Shown: positions 1 to 14,832 of the stretch, piece by piece
Position numbering within the stretch: the stretch's first letter is position 1
Layout of the letters: every line of letters starts with the position of its first letter
DNA from: Auanema rhodensis
Taxonomy: Eukaryota; Nematoda; Chromadorea; Rhabditida; Rhabditidae
Direction: 5' to 3'
Length of the DNA: 64,000 bases
NCBI GenBank assembly: GCA_964057225.1
Contig: OZ059894.1
Span: 6,111,501 to 6,175,500, forward strand
Position numbers and translations under genes: made by a program
Notes under the pieces: model-generated
What the model was told of the DNA's origin: nothing
What the model saw: the letters and a program-made list of their open reading frames with translations, nothing else
Database searches by the model: none

Positions 1-1
1 T

Positions 2-3000
2 ACTGCCAAGCCACCAGTCTATCCAGTTAAGCAACTTAAGTGTTATACTGGTATCTACGTTCCGGCTACGAACTATTCCATCGGAGCTGAGCAATACTGT
101 GATGGCCAGTGTGGACGTGTAGAAGTAGCTATTGGAACAACTCTTGTCAAGTATATGATGTGTGCTCCATACACAACCTGTCAAGGATTCGGAATAGCCC
201 AGGCTGACCAATGCTATAACCCACCCTTGGAAGAGGAAAACAAGGTCTGCTGCTGTTCTTCTTTTGATAACTGTAACATAGACAAACAAGATAGAAAAAA
301 TATCCCAGTGAACCCATTAGTTGTCCCAACCAATAACTACCCTATCCTCTGTTACGGAGGAATTCATTTGAACGGTGTTCCTATCAGTAATGGAGCTTAC
401 AGCTTGTGTTCTGGAGAATGTGCCACTGCAAGCTTTGTTACCACTGTTTTTAACCAAGCTCACAATACTACCATCTATACCTGTGATCCAGCCAATGTCT
501 GCAAAGCCGCTGGAATTTCTAATAAGTGTGACACTATTGGTGGAATTCAAGGCCTTACAGCTTGTTGTTGTGATCAGGACGTATGCTTCGACCCCAACAG
601 AAAGAACTTCGATGGAAAACTGACTTGCTTCACTGGTATCTACATCCCACAAGATAACTTTTTGTCCGGTGGAGAAATGCTCTGTGATGGATGGTGTGGA
701 TCATTGTCCAGCAAAGTCAGCAACAAAACCACTTATACCTACTGGTGTGCTCCTGTTCCATTCTGCCGGAAATTCGCTCTCGGTATGGGAGGAGACAATA
801 ACTGCAACACTATCCAAGGAACTGACAATAGCTTGCAAGGTTGTTGTTGCTCTGAGAAAAACAACTGCAACATCCCAGACAGTATCATGAACAATGTGAC
901 GGCTATCCCAGCTAGAGTAGAGCCACCAATTGTTTGTTACGAAGGACTTTGGGTGAATGGAGCTCCAATCACTCGTGGACGTTACCGTGTTTGTGATGGA
1001 GAATGTGCTTCCGTCTTTTTGGCTGACGCAACCCCTAATGGAACTATAAATAACGCTATGCTGTACACTTGCGAACCTTCTGGTTCATGCGCAACATTAG
1101 GTCTTCGTAACAATTGTTCCATGATTGATGGATCCGTTACTGCTTGCTGCTGTTCTTCTGATGCTTGTATTGACCCTAATGTGAACCGTTCTCCAGGAAC
1201 ACAACTAACCTGCTACGTCGGAGTTCAAACTCCTTGGAATAACACAATCTCTGTTGGAGCTGAAGTTAATTGCAACGGAAGATGTGCTAACTTGACCAGT
1301 ACTGTCAACAATCAACCCTTCACTTCTTACCACTGTATGCCAACTTCAATCTGTAACGGATTTGGTCTGTCAAACAGCTGTAACAGCTTAAACCTTGATC
1401 GCAACATCCAAGGATGTTGTTGTGATAACGGAAATAACTGTAATGTTAATTCTCAAATCAATACTACTACTCCAGTTGTGAAGCCTACTTCCCCTATCGC
1501 CTGTTATCAAGGAATCAAAGTTAACGGCGTTTTTTCCATTGGATCTTCCTGGCAAGCTTGTCGTGGAGAGTGTATGTCTATCACTCTCAACACCACTTAT
1601 GCTAATACCTCATACATTGCATCCGTCTACAGTTGCGACCCCTCATCTGTCTGTGGTAGCCTCGGCATTACCAACCGTTGTCACGACATCGAGCCTAATA
1701 CCGTCCGTGGATGCTGTTGCCCAGACTCTGGATGTATTGATCCAACCATTACTCCTGAAAAGAAACCCCATGGAAGAGGACTTATGTGCTATGTTGGAGT
1801 GATGTCCTCCTTCAATAACTTCAGTGCTGGAACTGAGAGCGTATGTTACGGATCATGTGCTTCTCTTACGACTACTCTTGGAAATGCTACTGTCACTGCA
1901 TTCGCTTGTGTTAACACAGATCTCTGTAACAGCATTGGTCTGTATGACAGTTGTGGTCCAATTCCACTAGATAAAAGCATCAACGCTTGCTGCTGTAATA
2001 ACCACGACCAATGTAATATTGATAACTTCAATATTGCCCCTTCGAAGCCTGTTCACGGTCACGATTTCCCCACTGTTTGTTACTCAGGTCTTTATGTCAA
2101 TGGAAATAACATCGGAGGAGGATCTTGGCAAGCTTGTGCAGGAGATTGTGTGTCAATCACCGTTAACAATACCTTCAACAGCAAATTCTATATGGCTGAA
2201 TTTTACACCTGTGATCCCTCTCTCATCTGCCATCAACTCAATGTTATCAACAACTGTACCAATCTTGAGAATGGATTTGGAGCTTGTTGTTGTGACTCTG
2301 ATGCTTGTCTCGATCCTACAAGATTCCCACCAAAGAAGCCCGGAAACCCCCTTAAATGTTATGTTGGTTTGAAGACTGATAATCTCAGTATTGGATCTGA
2401 AGTTTACTGTAATGGAATGTGCTCATCCATTTTTGGAAAAATCGGAAACCCACGCGCTAACGTTACCGCCTTTATGTGTTCTCCAACTCGTGTCTGCAAA
2501 AATCTTGAAATCGATGACAGTTTCAAGCCTCTTCCTTACGACCCTACTTTAAAGGCAATGTGCTGCGATAATTACGATAACTGCAATGTTTTCGACAAGT
2601 CTATTAATGTAACCAAACCTGTTCCAAAGATTGTTGAATACCCCATCTCATGCTACAGTGGAGTACAAGTCAATGGTCAATGGGTATCTGATGGAGGTTA
2701 CCAAGTCTGTAATGGAGAATGTGCTATGCTTACCTTAAACTCTACATACAACAACAACGTATCTGTCGTCGCTTCTATCTATTCTTGTGATCCTACTGCT
2801 GTTTGCCGCGGTCTTGGTGTTATTAACACCTGCAAGAAAATTCAAGACGGTCTCCAGGGTTGCTGCTGCAACACCAACGGATGTATTGACCCAACTAAGA
2901 CTCCACCCAAATTGCCAGGAAACCAACTCACGTGCTATGTTGGTCTAAGTGTTCCAGCTGTAAACATTAGTGTTGGAGCCGCTGTTGCCTGTGACGGAAA

Positions 3001-4981
3001 GTGTTTTAGCATCTATGGAATCGTTGGTCAACAACAAGTTACAACATACCATTGTGTTGACAGATCCATCTGCAGGTTTGAACAACATATAAAAAATCAA
3101 GTAATACTTATACATTAAGATCTTTGGAAATAGACGATATCTGTAGACCTTTTGACAGTGCTAGAGAGATCACCGCTTGTTGCTGTGACAACGAGAACTA
3201 CTGTAACAACAAATATGTAAGTTACTGTACATTACAGTATGCAGCTTATAAAATTGATTTTTACAGGCTCCTCATCCACCCCTTCCAACTAACATTGAAT
3301 ACCCTATCACTTGTTGGTCTGGATTGTACGTTAACGGAAACCAATACACCACTGGAAAATGGGATGCTTGCCAAGGAGATTGCGTTTCTATCAGTTTGAA
3401 TACCACCATAGCAAATAAGAACCACACTGCTACTCTCTACACTTGTGACCCATCTCAAATTTGTAATGCTCTCAATACTTCCAACACTTGTCACCAAATT
3501 GAGGACGGAGTCCAAACATGTTGTTGTAATACTGACGCTTGCCTCAACCCTACTAGCGGACGTAAGCCAGGAAACCAATTAATGTGCTATGTTGGAGTTA
3601 AGACTCCTACTCTTAACACAGGAGCTGTTGTACCATGCTCAGGAAAATGCGCTTTGCTCTCAGGAACTGTCAATGGCACTAAAATTGAAACCTTCCACTG
3701 TGCTGATAACAATATTTGCCGTAGCTTAGAACTTTTCAACGAGTGCCAGCCTCTTCCAGGCGATAAGGAAATATCTGGATGTTGTTGTGACAGCAGAAAC
3801 AACTGTAATCTTGATTACACCGATTCAAAAATCGTACCCCCAGCACCAGCTAACTTCACCGAACCTCCAATTGTCTGCCATACCGGTCTTCTCGTGAACG
3901 GAAAATACCTGGCTCCAGCTAGATACACACCTTGCCAAGGAGATTGTGCTGTTGTCCAAATAAACACCACAATTGCCAATGTTCAGCACTCTGCTTCCAT
4001 TTTCACTTGTGATCCTTCTAGAGTTTGCCAAGCTCTTAACACAAGTAACACCTGTAACATGCTTGCTACAGGAGTAAAGGGATGTTGTTGTAACACCGAT
4101 GTCTGTATAGACCCCGTCCGACATAGGGTAACAGATTACAAATAATGTAGATATCTTTCTAACACATTATTTTCAGTATCCTGACAAGCCACTCACTTGC
4201 TACGTTGGAATCTACGCAAAATCCAACAACTTCTCCGTGGGAGCTGAGGTGAGTCTTAAGAAAAACAGAGGAAAAATATTAGTTACTATAATTTTTAGAT
4301 TAATTGCGATGGCATGTGTGCTTCTCTGGAAACCCATTATCAGGATAATTTGGTTAAATCTTACCACTGTGTTTCACGATCTGTCTGCTCTGGTCTTGGA
4401 ATTGACAACAGTTGCAACAGTGTCACTACTGACCGCGAGATTAAGGGATGTTGCTGTGATAACGCCAACAACTGTAACGCCGTTAATGAGCCAGTACTTG
4501 CAAACGCTTCTCTGCCCAGCTCCGCTGACAAGTCTGTTGTTTGCTGGTCCGGACTTTATCTTAACATGAAACCACTTTCCAAACCTGGGTAAGTTTTTGA
4601 ATCTTAAAACACTTAAGTCCAAATCATCATTTCAGTGCCACCATTTGTAACGGTGATTGCGCCGTCATTCAATACAATACCACTGCTGTTGGCAACCAAA
4701 CTCATAGCTTGACTCTCTACACTTGTGATCCCGTTACCGTTTGTACTACTCTCAATCTCAAGAATACTTGTGGCACTTTGGACGGCGTTACAGGACTCAC
4801 TGGATGCTGTTGTGACTCAAACATTTGCGTTGACGATACATCAATTTATCCTAAGGTCAGTCTTAAGCTATCATAAAGCAAATTTATCTTATTGTTACTT
4901 CAGAATACCAAGTCAACGATGGTTCTTAACTCATTCAATGCAGTACTCTTAGCTCTTGTATATATGATGCTGCGATGGTAG
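2..4981 (+). CDS. ET-module array cell-surface protein (5' partial)
   Basis: The reading frame is already open at base 2, so the gene starts upstream of the window. The protein is a string of Cys-rich modules, each opening with C-Y/W-x-G and closing with a C-C-C...C knot, which matches the nematode ET module (Pfam PF01684). I count 16 module openings. Two types alternate: one followed by VNG-like residues (CYxGxxVNG), one of CYVGV type, giving a repeat of roughly 570 bp. N-glycosylation sequons are frequent. The first exon runs uninterrupted to 3075. Later exons are 3120-3216, 3267-4127, 4177-4248, 4299-4588, 4636-4855 and 4904-4981, with 44-51 nt introns. The last residues form a hydrophobic tail (LNSFNAVLLALVYMMLRW), which suggests GPI anchoring or a terminal membrane segment. 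The function of ET-module proteins is not established; an extracellular adhesive or matrix role is inference. Confidence 0.9.
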
Positions 4982-5434
4982 ATGTGATAATTCGCTATAT
5001 TTTTAAAAATTTCGTTGAGATAATATTTATCCGCAGAGACTCTCAGATGCATTTATATTTGTTTTCTTTCAAGAAATAAACTTTTTAACATTTAACATGT
5101 ACAACTAGTTTATGAAACTTCTCAGATGAATAGTAAGAGCGTTGAGTTCAATTTTTATAATTTTTTTCCACCAAGTTGGAAAAACATCATAATAATAATA
5201 TAATATAAATAATATAATTGAACATAAAGTTTTATAAAGCTTCAAATATAAAACGAAAGTAGTATTTTTTAATGAAGATAGTTTATTTTCGGACAAGATG
5301 TTAACAACGCAATCAAAACAATTTCCAACAAAAAAGTTCAACAAAAACAAAAAAACATATAACAAACAAATAACACTGAAATATTGATACAACCAACTAA
5401 ACATTGTTAGCTAGTCTTATAACATCAACTTGAA
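4982..5434. other. Tail-to-tail 3' region
   Basis: This holds the 3' UTR of the ET-module gene and, on the minus strand, that of the URB1-like gene (a reverse AATAAA at 5282-5287). No further coding segment was seen. Confidence 0.5.
5075..5080 (+). terminator. AATAAA polyadenylation signal
   Basis: AATAAA lies 94 nt after the ET-module stop codon and is the likely 3' end signal of that gene. Confidence 0.6.
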
Positions 5435-7500
5435 CTAATCTTCTGTTTCACCTACATCACTATGCCTGTGTTTCGACTTCCATTTCGAATGAATTGCACT
5501 TTCCACGGAATCATATCTGGTTCTGCAAACGTCATCGATCTCAACTAACGGCTCAAGAACTTGGCATATCTATTTTAAAACAATACGACTGAATATTTCA
5601 ACATATTTAGTATAACAAACCCGCTTTCCAGCAATATTGATTTGTATTTTTTCAGTTTTACCACACTGACTCTCCGATTTTTGACATGCAATTCTCATAT
5701 TCTCTGTTAATATAAGAAAAATTTGAGCTAGAAAATTTCTTTCCCAGCGAGTCAGATGCTGGAGCTGAATAGAAATAATAAGTTCCAGATTAGTACATCA
5801 GATACAAATCTTACATCAATGACAGATGCAATCCAAGTATGCAAGTTATACCTGACAAATAAATCTTGAGCTGAAGAGGGGATAAGTACGGCAGCCTACA
5901 ACATATTTTTGGAATACAGTTTATAAAAATAATAATACCTTTAATGTTTGTAGAATTAGTTTACGAGCAGGTTGATCAGCAATGCATGAACCAAATAAGC
6001 AAAGCAGTAATTTGATTACAGATCTATATATTAATACATTCGTGGTAGTAAAGAGACTGAATATAATATACCTATTTTGTAAAACAGTATAATCCATAGT
6101 GTCAATTAAAGCTTCACTAATTAAACTAAGAATCCATTCCCTCTCTGGTTTGTATTTTTCAACAGAAGTGGAAAATAAAAGTTTGTATAACTCAGGAACC
6201 TAAATTTAAAGTTTTGTTCAAAAATAATTTTGAATTTCAAATCACAAGCTTCAAATCTATTTGAGGTTTCAAACACAAGAATGACAATACGGAAGTATAT
6301 ACAGGATCCTCGGGATGAAAAATTAATTTGCACGTTCTGGCAAAAAAGTGAGTAATCACTGAAACATTTGATAATCCAATCGTTTGATAAATGAGCTTAC
6401 TGTGTGAAATTCTAATTCCAGACTCTTCAATACTTTGTTTAAATAACCGAATTAAATATATAAAAATAGGTTTTTCTGAGAAATCATCCTTTTCTTTTTT
6501 CAATTCCTTAAACATTTCAATTTATTAAAATACAATTTATAAAAACTTACGTTCAATAAAGACAAATATTTTTGTAGCATATAGTATGCTGCGCTTCTTA
6601 CATCTTTACTATGATGACTTGTACATGCAAAAAGAAGAGACAGTAGATTACACTCGACAATTTTCCGACAACTTATCTGCTCATTTAAAAATAAATTCAT
6701 AACTTAGTTTGAAACTTACATCAGATCCAGGATGTACAATTGAATTCATAACTTGCATAACAAATCTAACATCGTATATTTCTTCACGATCTGGTACAGA
6801 AAGAAATTTCACTGTTTTCCAGACCAGTTCAGGATTAAAATAATCAAGAATCTAGATAAGTATTTTAGCTTAGTAATTTCATATGAATATTACCGCATCC
6901 GGATCAATTCTGTGCAAAGTCGAGCCCAGAGTCGCTAGTTGCTCATAATGATCTTGACTTTTCGCACCCCACACCAACGGAGAGATGGGACTGAAAATTA
7001 CGATTGAAGAATGAGAAAGTAAGGGCCAACCTAAAGTTAACTTTAAAATTTTGTTCTAGTGTACTTAGTATGGAATTGATTAGCAGATCTTTCGGTGACA
7101 AAGTTGCATTATAAGCAACAAGAAGTTTTACGATAAATTTTGAATTATCCAATTCCTTGCATTGAACATCCTATAATTGAGAAGTATATAAAACATATTT
7201 AGAAATATGAATTTCAATCAGTGAAGTGTTCAAGCTCTGATGGAGTTTGTTAATTTATTATGTTAATACAATGAAAATTGTAGAAGCAGATACTAACCGT
7301 GTCCTTATTGTCACGTAAAAATGACTCCAATTTCACCAAATGATTAAAATCTATCACTTCGTTTGATAATATTTCTCGAGTTATATCGGCAGCCCCTAAT
7401 AAACTAAAGTTTTTTTTAATTTCCCGAAAAATAAACCTGGAATGCTTTGAGACTTGGAGTTATTCACATACTCTTCAAGATTGTTAGACTTTCTCTTCAT
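5435..7500 (-). CDS. URB1/Npa1 C-terminal domain protein (ribosome biogenesis)
   Basis: About ten short exons encode a helical-repeat protein resembling the C-terminal domain (NopRA1, PF16201) of human URB1, the yeast Npa1 homologue, which acts in nucleolar 60S subunit assembly. The matching stretch begins near residue 60 with KLLVAYNATLSPKDLL and continues with SPLVWGAKSQDHY, HPGSD, DVRSAAYYMLQKYLS and HPEDPVYTSVLSFLCLKP, all in the same order as in URB1. The protein ends with a basic-acidic tail (SKHRHSDVGETED) before TAG. The ATG at 7498-7500 directly follows a tttag acceptor, consistent with trans-splicing. Full-length URB1 is about 2,000 residues; here only the C-terminal part is encoded, so either the gene is split or an upstream exon was missed. 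It lies 263 nt downstream of the next minus-strand gene. Confidence 0.7.
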
Positions 7501-7762
7501 CTAAATAAAAATAAACTGAGCTATTATGAAGATTTTAAAAATATAAAAATGGATAAATCCAAATTTTTAAAATAATAATATAATAAGGAAAATGTATACA
7601 TTACATTGGACAATTTCGACAAATATATCATTACGTGAAAGCATAAGACAAGGAACGGTTGAATTTAGAAAAGTTATTGTACGAACTATCACATATGACC
7701 AGTATTGTTAAGTTTGAGAAAACTAGAGAAGTGTTTTTGAAAACCAAAATGAGCTAATATTA

Positions 7763-8628
7763 TTAAAAATCCACTTCATCCCAGAAATTATCAGCTTCGA
7801 CGTTTTCGATATTTTCAACGTTCACTTCTTCTACGACTTTTTTCATAATTCGAATTCCCGTTGGCGTTATATTATCATCTGTCTAAAAAAATTGTTTAAT
7901 AACTATAATGAATGTTAATTAGAGTCTACAATTATTCCCTGGAAAGCATCTTCCATTTTTTCTTTATCTTCTTCACTAAAATAGTTCTCATATTTCTTCA
8001 CAGATCTGATTTTAAAGAAATACAGTATTGCTTATTATAATAAAAAAACTCACTTTCTTCTAGCTACAAGTTTGGGCCGACTATCAATTTTCAAAAGGCT
8101 TTCGAATCTTAAACTACTTAATCGAGGTTCATAACTGAAGAATAGAATTAAAACTGTTTTTATAGATTAAAGTACCTTTTCATTAATTCTTCGGCAGTTC
8201 TCTCAGAATACGCTAAAGAATGACTAGATAGATCAGAAGTAGAGCCCCGTCTTCCATCATCGTCCGCTGAACCTATGCTAGATACAGATTCTGCATAATC
8301 CCAACTGCACAATTCAAGCAGCTCCTCCATACGCTTGCTGTCATCTCCCATATCTTCGCAATTACTGAAGTAATCGTCTTACTGTACATAAGAACCTTCA
8401 AGTAACAAACAAAGCTTTTGCCACCGATGCCCATTGAGCACCACTCCGAAGCAAAAAATCGGATGTTGAACATATAGTTTCTGGCTTTACATCCAAACAA
8501 GCAGTATTTTCGCTGAACTTCACGGTCTAAAAACGGTATCCTTCAAGAGATTCAGAGTAATCAGCAACCTTCCTATTATCAGGAGCCATTGGTGAATGAT
8601 CGGACAAGCCGGATTCACTACTCAACAT
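7763..8628 (-). CDS. Unrecognised acidic protein with RVxF-like PP1-docking motif
   Basis: Proposed exons from ATG 8626-8628: a first exon ending in DNRK, a 46-nt intron, then TVKFSEN..., another 46-nt intron, then NCEDMGDDSKRMEELLELC, followed by three short exons ending NFWDEVDF and TAA. The joined N-terminus reads RKTVKF, which fits the RVxF consensus used to dock protein phosphatase 1. A Ser/Asp-rich stretch (SVSSIGSADDDGRRGSTS) and charged, probably helical segments (KKYENYFSEEDKEKMEDAF) follow. I do not recognise the family. It lies between the ALDH3 gene upstream and the URB1-like gene downstream on the same strand, possibly co-transcribed. Exon structure is by frame and splice signals only. 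Confidence 0.55.
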
Positions 8629-9105
8629 TCAGCACTTTGATAATACTAAATTGCACGAAATTTCATATCTCCCATTCTTAGAATTTTACTTTATCTTAAT
8701 TATATAGTTATTGGATCTAACCGGAACACAAATAAACACATAAAAAACAACCGTTAAACACCTTTATTTCAATTAAATAATAATATATACAAACTATCGA
8801 CTAGAATTATTGTTGAAATACACAATATAAACTTATTAGTATTTTGTTTTTTAACTGAGAATATTTATATTTAAGTGCCGTAGTTGAATAGCACATGTAG
8901 AATATATATTTGGACGATGTTCATTATTTAACGTATCGTTTTCAGGTACTTCTGAAAAAGTTTAGTTTTAATTACGTTAAAGCTTGTTAGAAGGATAAAT
9001 TGAGAACACAGTGCATGAAATTGGGACTAGGAGAGGTTAAAAGTGCAACACAAAACATACTCAGAAGCACCCGCTTATTTAAAAAACCAATACTGAAATA
9101 AATTT
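8629..9105. other. Intergenic, same-strand gap
   Basis: A minus-strand AATAAA (8763-8768) probably ends the ALDH3 transcript. No coding segment was recognised. The 478-nt spacing to the next minus-strand start is wide for a classic nematode operon but compatible with one. Confidence 0.4.
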
Positions 9106-11174
9106 TTAATTAGTACTGGGAACTGTGCGACATATATTTTTGGAATTAGGCTTAGTGTTTGGGGAGGTTAAACTAAGAGCACCATCACCGAGAATCCCCC
9201 CATCACTTGCCTGCATGAACATTCCGAAGACAATTGATAGAACAATTACCGGAAGACGTCCGAGCCAACCAACAATGCCTGGCATACCAATTCTTGTTCC
9301 AGTTAGAAGTTTCAAGCTTGATAACTTTTTGTCATCCATGGGTGGGTAACGAGCGCTATAACGAAATGGGTTAACATAGAGTACTTTGTTTTTCTCTGTA
9401 CGCTTGAAGAGCCTCTCCGAAAAATCCTCGCTTAAGAACAGCTTTTTCATGAGAGAATGTATCAAAGCCATATTTTCCACGATATCTTCCCATCCCAGAG
9501 GTTCCTACACCACCAAACGGCAAAGTATCAACTTAAAAGGAAAAATACTGAAGAATTACTTCGAAAATAGATACCTGTGATGTGCATGATTACATCATTG
9601 ATTGTCACTCCCCCACTGCTAGTTTCGCTGTATAATCTTTTAGCCTTGGCCTCATTTGTGGTGAAAATATAAGCAGCCAAGGGCTTCTCTCCTTTGTTGA
9701 TAAATTCAATAGCTTCTGATAGATCTCGGACAGTTATAATTGGAAGCACAGGCCCGAAAATCTGGAACACCAAATTTAAAAAAAAAAACTGAATAAATCC
9801 TACTTCATCTTGCATGAATGGATCACTAGCATTAACATCGAGAATGACTGGTGGAATGAAAAGATCATCGCGATCTCTTTCGCCGCCGCTGAACAAAACA
9901 GTTCCTTTGGTTTGATCAAGCAAAGACGAAATTCGGCTAAAAAAAAAGAACTTTGAACACTTCTTGCTTTCAGATCTCACTCGAAATGGCGTTGACTAAT
10001 AACACGAGAATAATCCTTAGAGGACTTGATATCTGTACCATAGAACTCAGTTAAATGTTTACGGAAAGAATCAATTAGCTTAAATACAGTTTTTTCTTTC
10101 AAAAAGGCATAATGTCATACCTTAGGTTTGGTTTTCTCAGAGACTAATATGTAATCGGGTGCGAGGCACGTTTGACCACAGTTTAACCATTTTCCCCAAG
10201 CAATACGACGACCAGCAATGTTCAAATCAACATCGTCTTCCACAACAACAGGGCTGAAAGCAAGCGATTTAATTCACAATATCAAATATATATATATATA
10301 TCAAAAGCATACCATTTACCACCTAATTCCAAAGTGACAGGTGTTAAGAATTTGGCTGCAGCAGCCATAATAATTTTGGCAACAGGAGGACATCCTGTAT
10401 AGAATATATGATCAAAACGTTCAGTAAGTAATTCAGTAGTTTCCGGAATGCCACCATTGATGCATTTAAGATATTCCTACAAAGAAAAACAAAGTTGATA
10501 AAAATATGGGAAGAATAATTAACCGGTTCAAAGTATTCGGTGAATAATTTTTCAAGCGTGCTAGCGGTATTAGCGGAAACTTCTGATGGCTTCACAATAA
10601 TAGTATTTCCTGAATATAAAGGTATATTAGCACTTGTTTCAGGAAGTTACCGGCAGCAATAGCTGGGACTAAAGGCAGAGTTAACATAGAAACAGGATAA
10701 TTCCAAGGAGAAATAATAAGAACAACTCCCAGAGGTTCCTTAACAGTCATTGGCTGATCAAGAGCATTAACTACAGTTTTATCAACCTAGAAGAAAAACA
10801 CAGTTATCACAAAATGGAATAAACATACATAGGTTGTCTGAGCCCATTTTTTCAAATTAGCAATAGTGTAATCTATTTCTTGGATCGTATTTCCTATTTC
10901 TAGTAGATATGTGTTCGCTGGGAGCTGAAATCAAGAAATAAATACAGTCTTCTGTAAAATTTCCGACTCTTTTATGATCTTTGTAAACAGCATCACAAAG
11001 TTCGTCAGAGTTTTCGATCACGAGCTTCTTCAATCTTTCCAATCGTGAGATTCTGCTTTCGATACTTTTGGTATTACCACTTCGGAAATACTCACGCTGC
11101 TTTAAAATAATCTGAAAGAAAATAGAGCAAGTCAGACAGAAATAAATGTATAATATTACGTTATGGTAGCTCAT
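9106..11174 (-). CDS. alh-4: Fatty aldehyde dehydrogenase, ALDH3 class
   Basis: Oxidises long-chain aliphatic aldehydes to fatty acids with NAD(P)+. Conserved ALDH3 landmarks occur in order: [34 protein letters not shown] (active-site Glu), [13 protein letters not shown] (catalytic Cys), [37 protein letters not shown] and FDTFSHEK. The C-terminus carries a hydrophobic segment ([16 protein letters not shown]), matching the membrane tail of microsomal fatty aldehyde dehydrogenases. The ATG at 11172-11174 starts MSYHN, followed by an intron and then [12 protein letters not shown]. Near 10918-10960 the right junction is a 43-nt intron joining KDHKR to LPANTY, because it keeps the family spacing to the EID motif. 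The symbol reflects similarity to C. elegans alh-4 and its gene neighbourhood. It shares an upstream region with the divergent eRF1 gene. Confidence 0.9.
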
Positions 11175-13972
<2,798 letters not shown>

Positions 13973-14832
13973 CCGCGTCTGGTGGCTGGCAGTGATCTTT
14001 TTTCTTCTCTTGTTTTTTGTAATTTCGCTTTTTTAATACAATTTTTGTTGTTCGTCCCGCAATTCCATAAACTATCAACCTCATTACTGATTGCCAGCCG
14101 GCCGCCGAGCACGTCGTCTTTACTTCGCCAAAATGTCGCTCTGCTCTGCGTTCGGATGCTCAGAACGCCCTGCATGGATTCAGTCTTTACGGAAGCATTT
14201 ATGGGTCGGTGGATATAGAGACATCACAATAATATATTAATACTTATAGGTTGACCGTTTTCAACTATATGTAGTCCTGAATGTAAGAGTTAACTTATAG
14301 GTTCTATTTGCAACTTCTATTATTTATCCTTGTTGGTTTTAATTATTATTCTTGTTAATGTATCGCTGTTGATGGGGATTGATAGTTTAATATAGGTTTT
14401 GCTGAGACGTAGTTTGTTATGAAATTTTCAAGTTTCGAACATTTTATCTAGTTTTTCGTTAGCTTGATTGGAATTAATACATCAAAATGGTTGGCTTCCA
14501 AACACCTAATTGCGCTGTGTTTTTTGATTGAGCGTGTTGTTTCATTCACTACAATTGGTGACACTCCATTTTAGGGTAGAATTGTTTTTATTTTTTCCTA
14601 TGGTCTTTTTCGAAAGTGGTCGGTGTTGCCATGTTGTGCCTCTCTTCATTTTCCTTCAAATATGTATTTGGGTTTCTTTGTCGGTGATCAAATTCTTAAG
14701 AGATATTCAAACTTTCTATAAATTGTTGCCACGAAATTTGTAGTTTTCCTTATCAGTTGTTAAACTGCACTCTATCTTATCAGCATGTTTAACATTCGTT
14801 TGTTAAATGTTATACGCCATTTTTAGTTCGTC
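13973..14832. other. Long 3' UTR / intergenic
   Basis: T-rich sequence between the eRF1 stop and the cytochrome b5 reductase start. No convincing coding exon was seen. A ttttag site just upstream of 14833 could be a trans-splice acceptor. Confidence 0.4.

Noticed and set aside
3261-3578. Long minus-strand frames opposite the ET-module exons
   Set aside because: They mirror the repeated Cys/Thr codons of the plus-strand gene, recur in each module and lack any independent feature.
10918-10945. Apparent 28-nt intron in the ALDH3 gene
   Set aside because: A 43-nt intron using an earlier donor (gtcgga) also keeps the frame and gives exactly the residue spacing of human ALDH3A2 between the two conserved flanks, so the 28-nt intron is an artefact.
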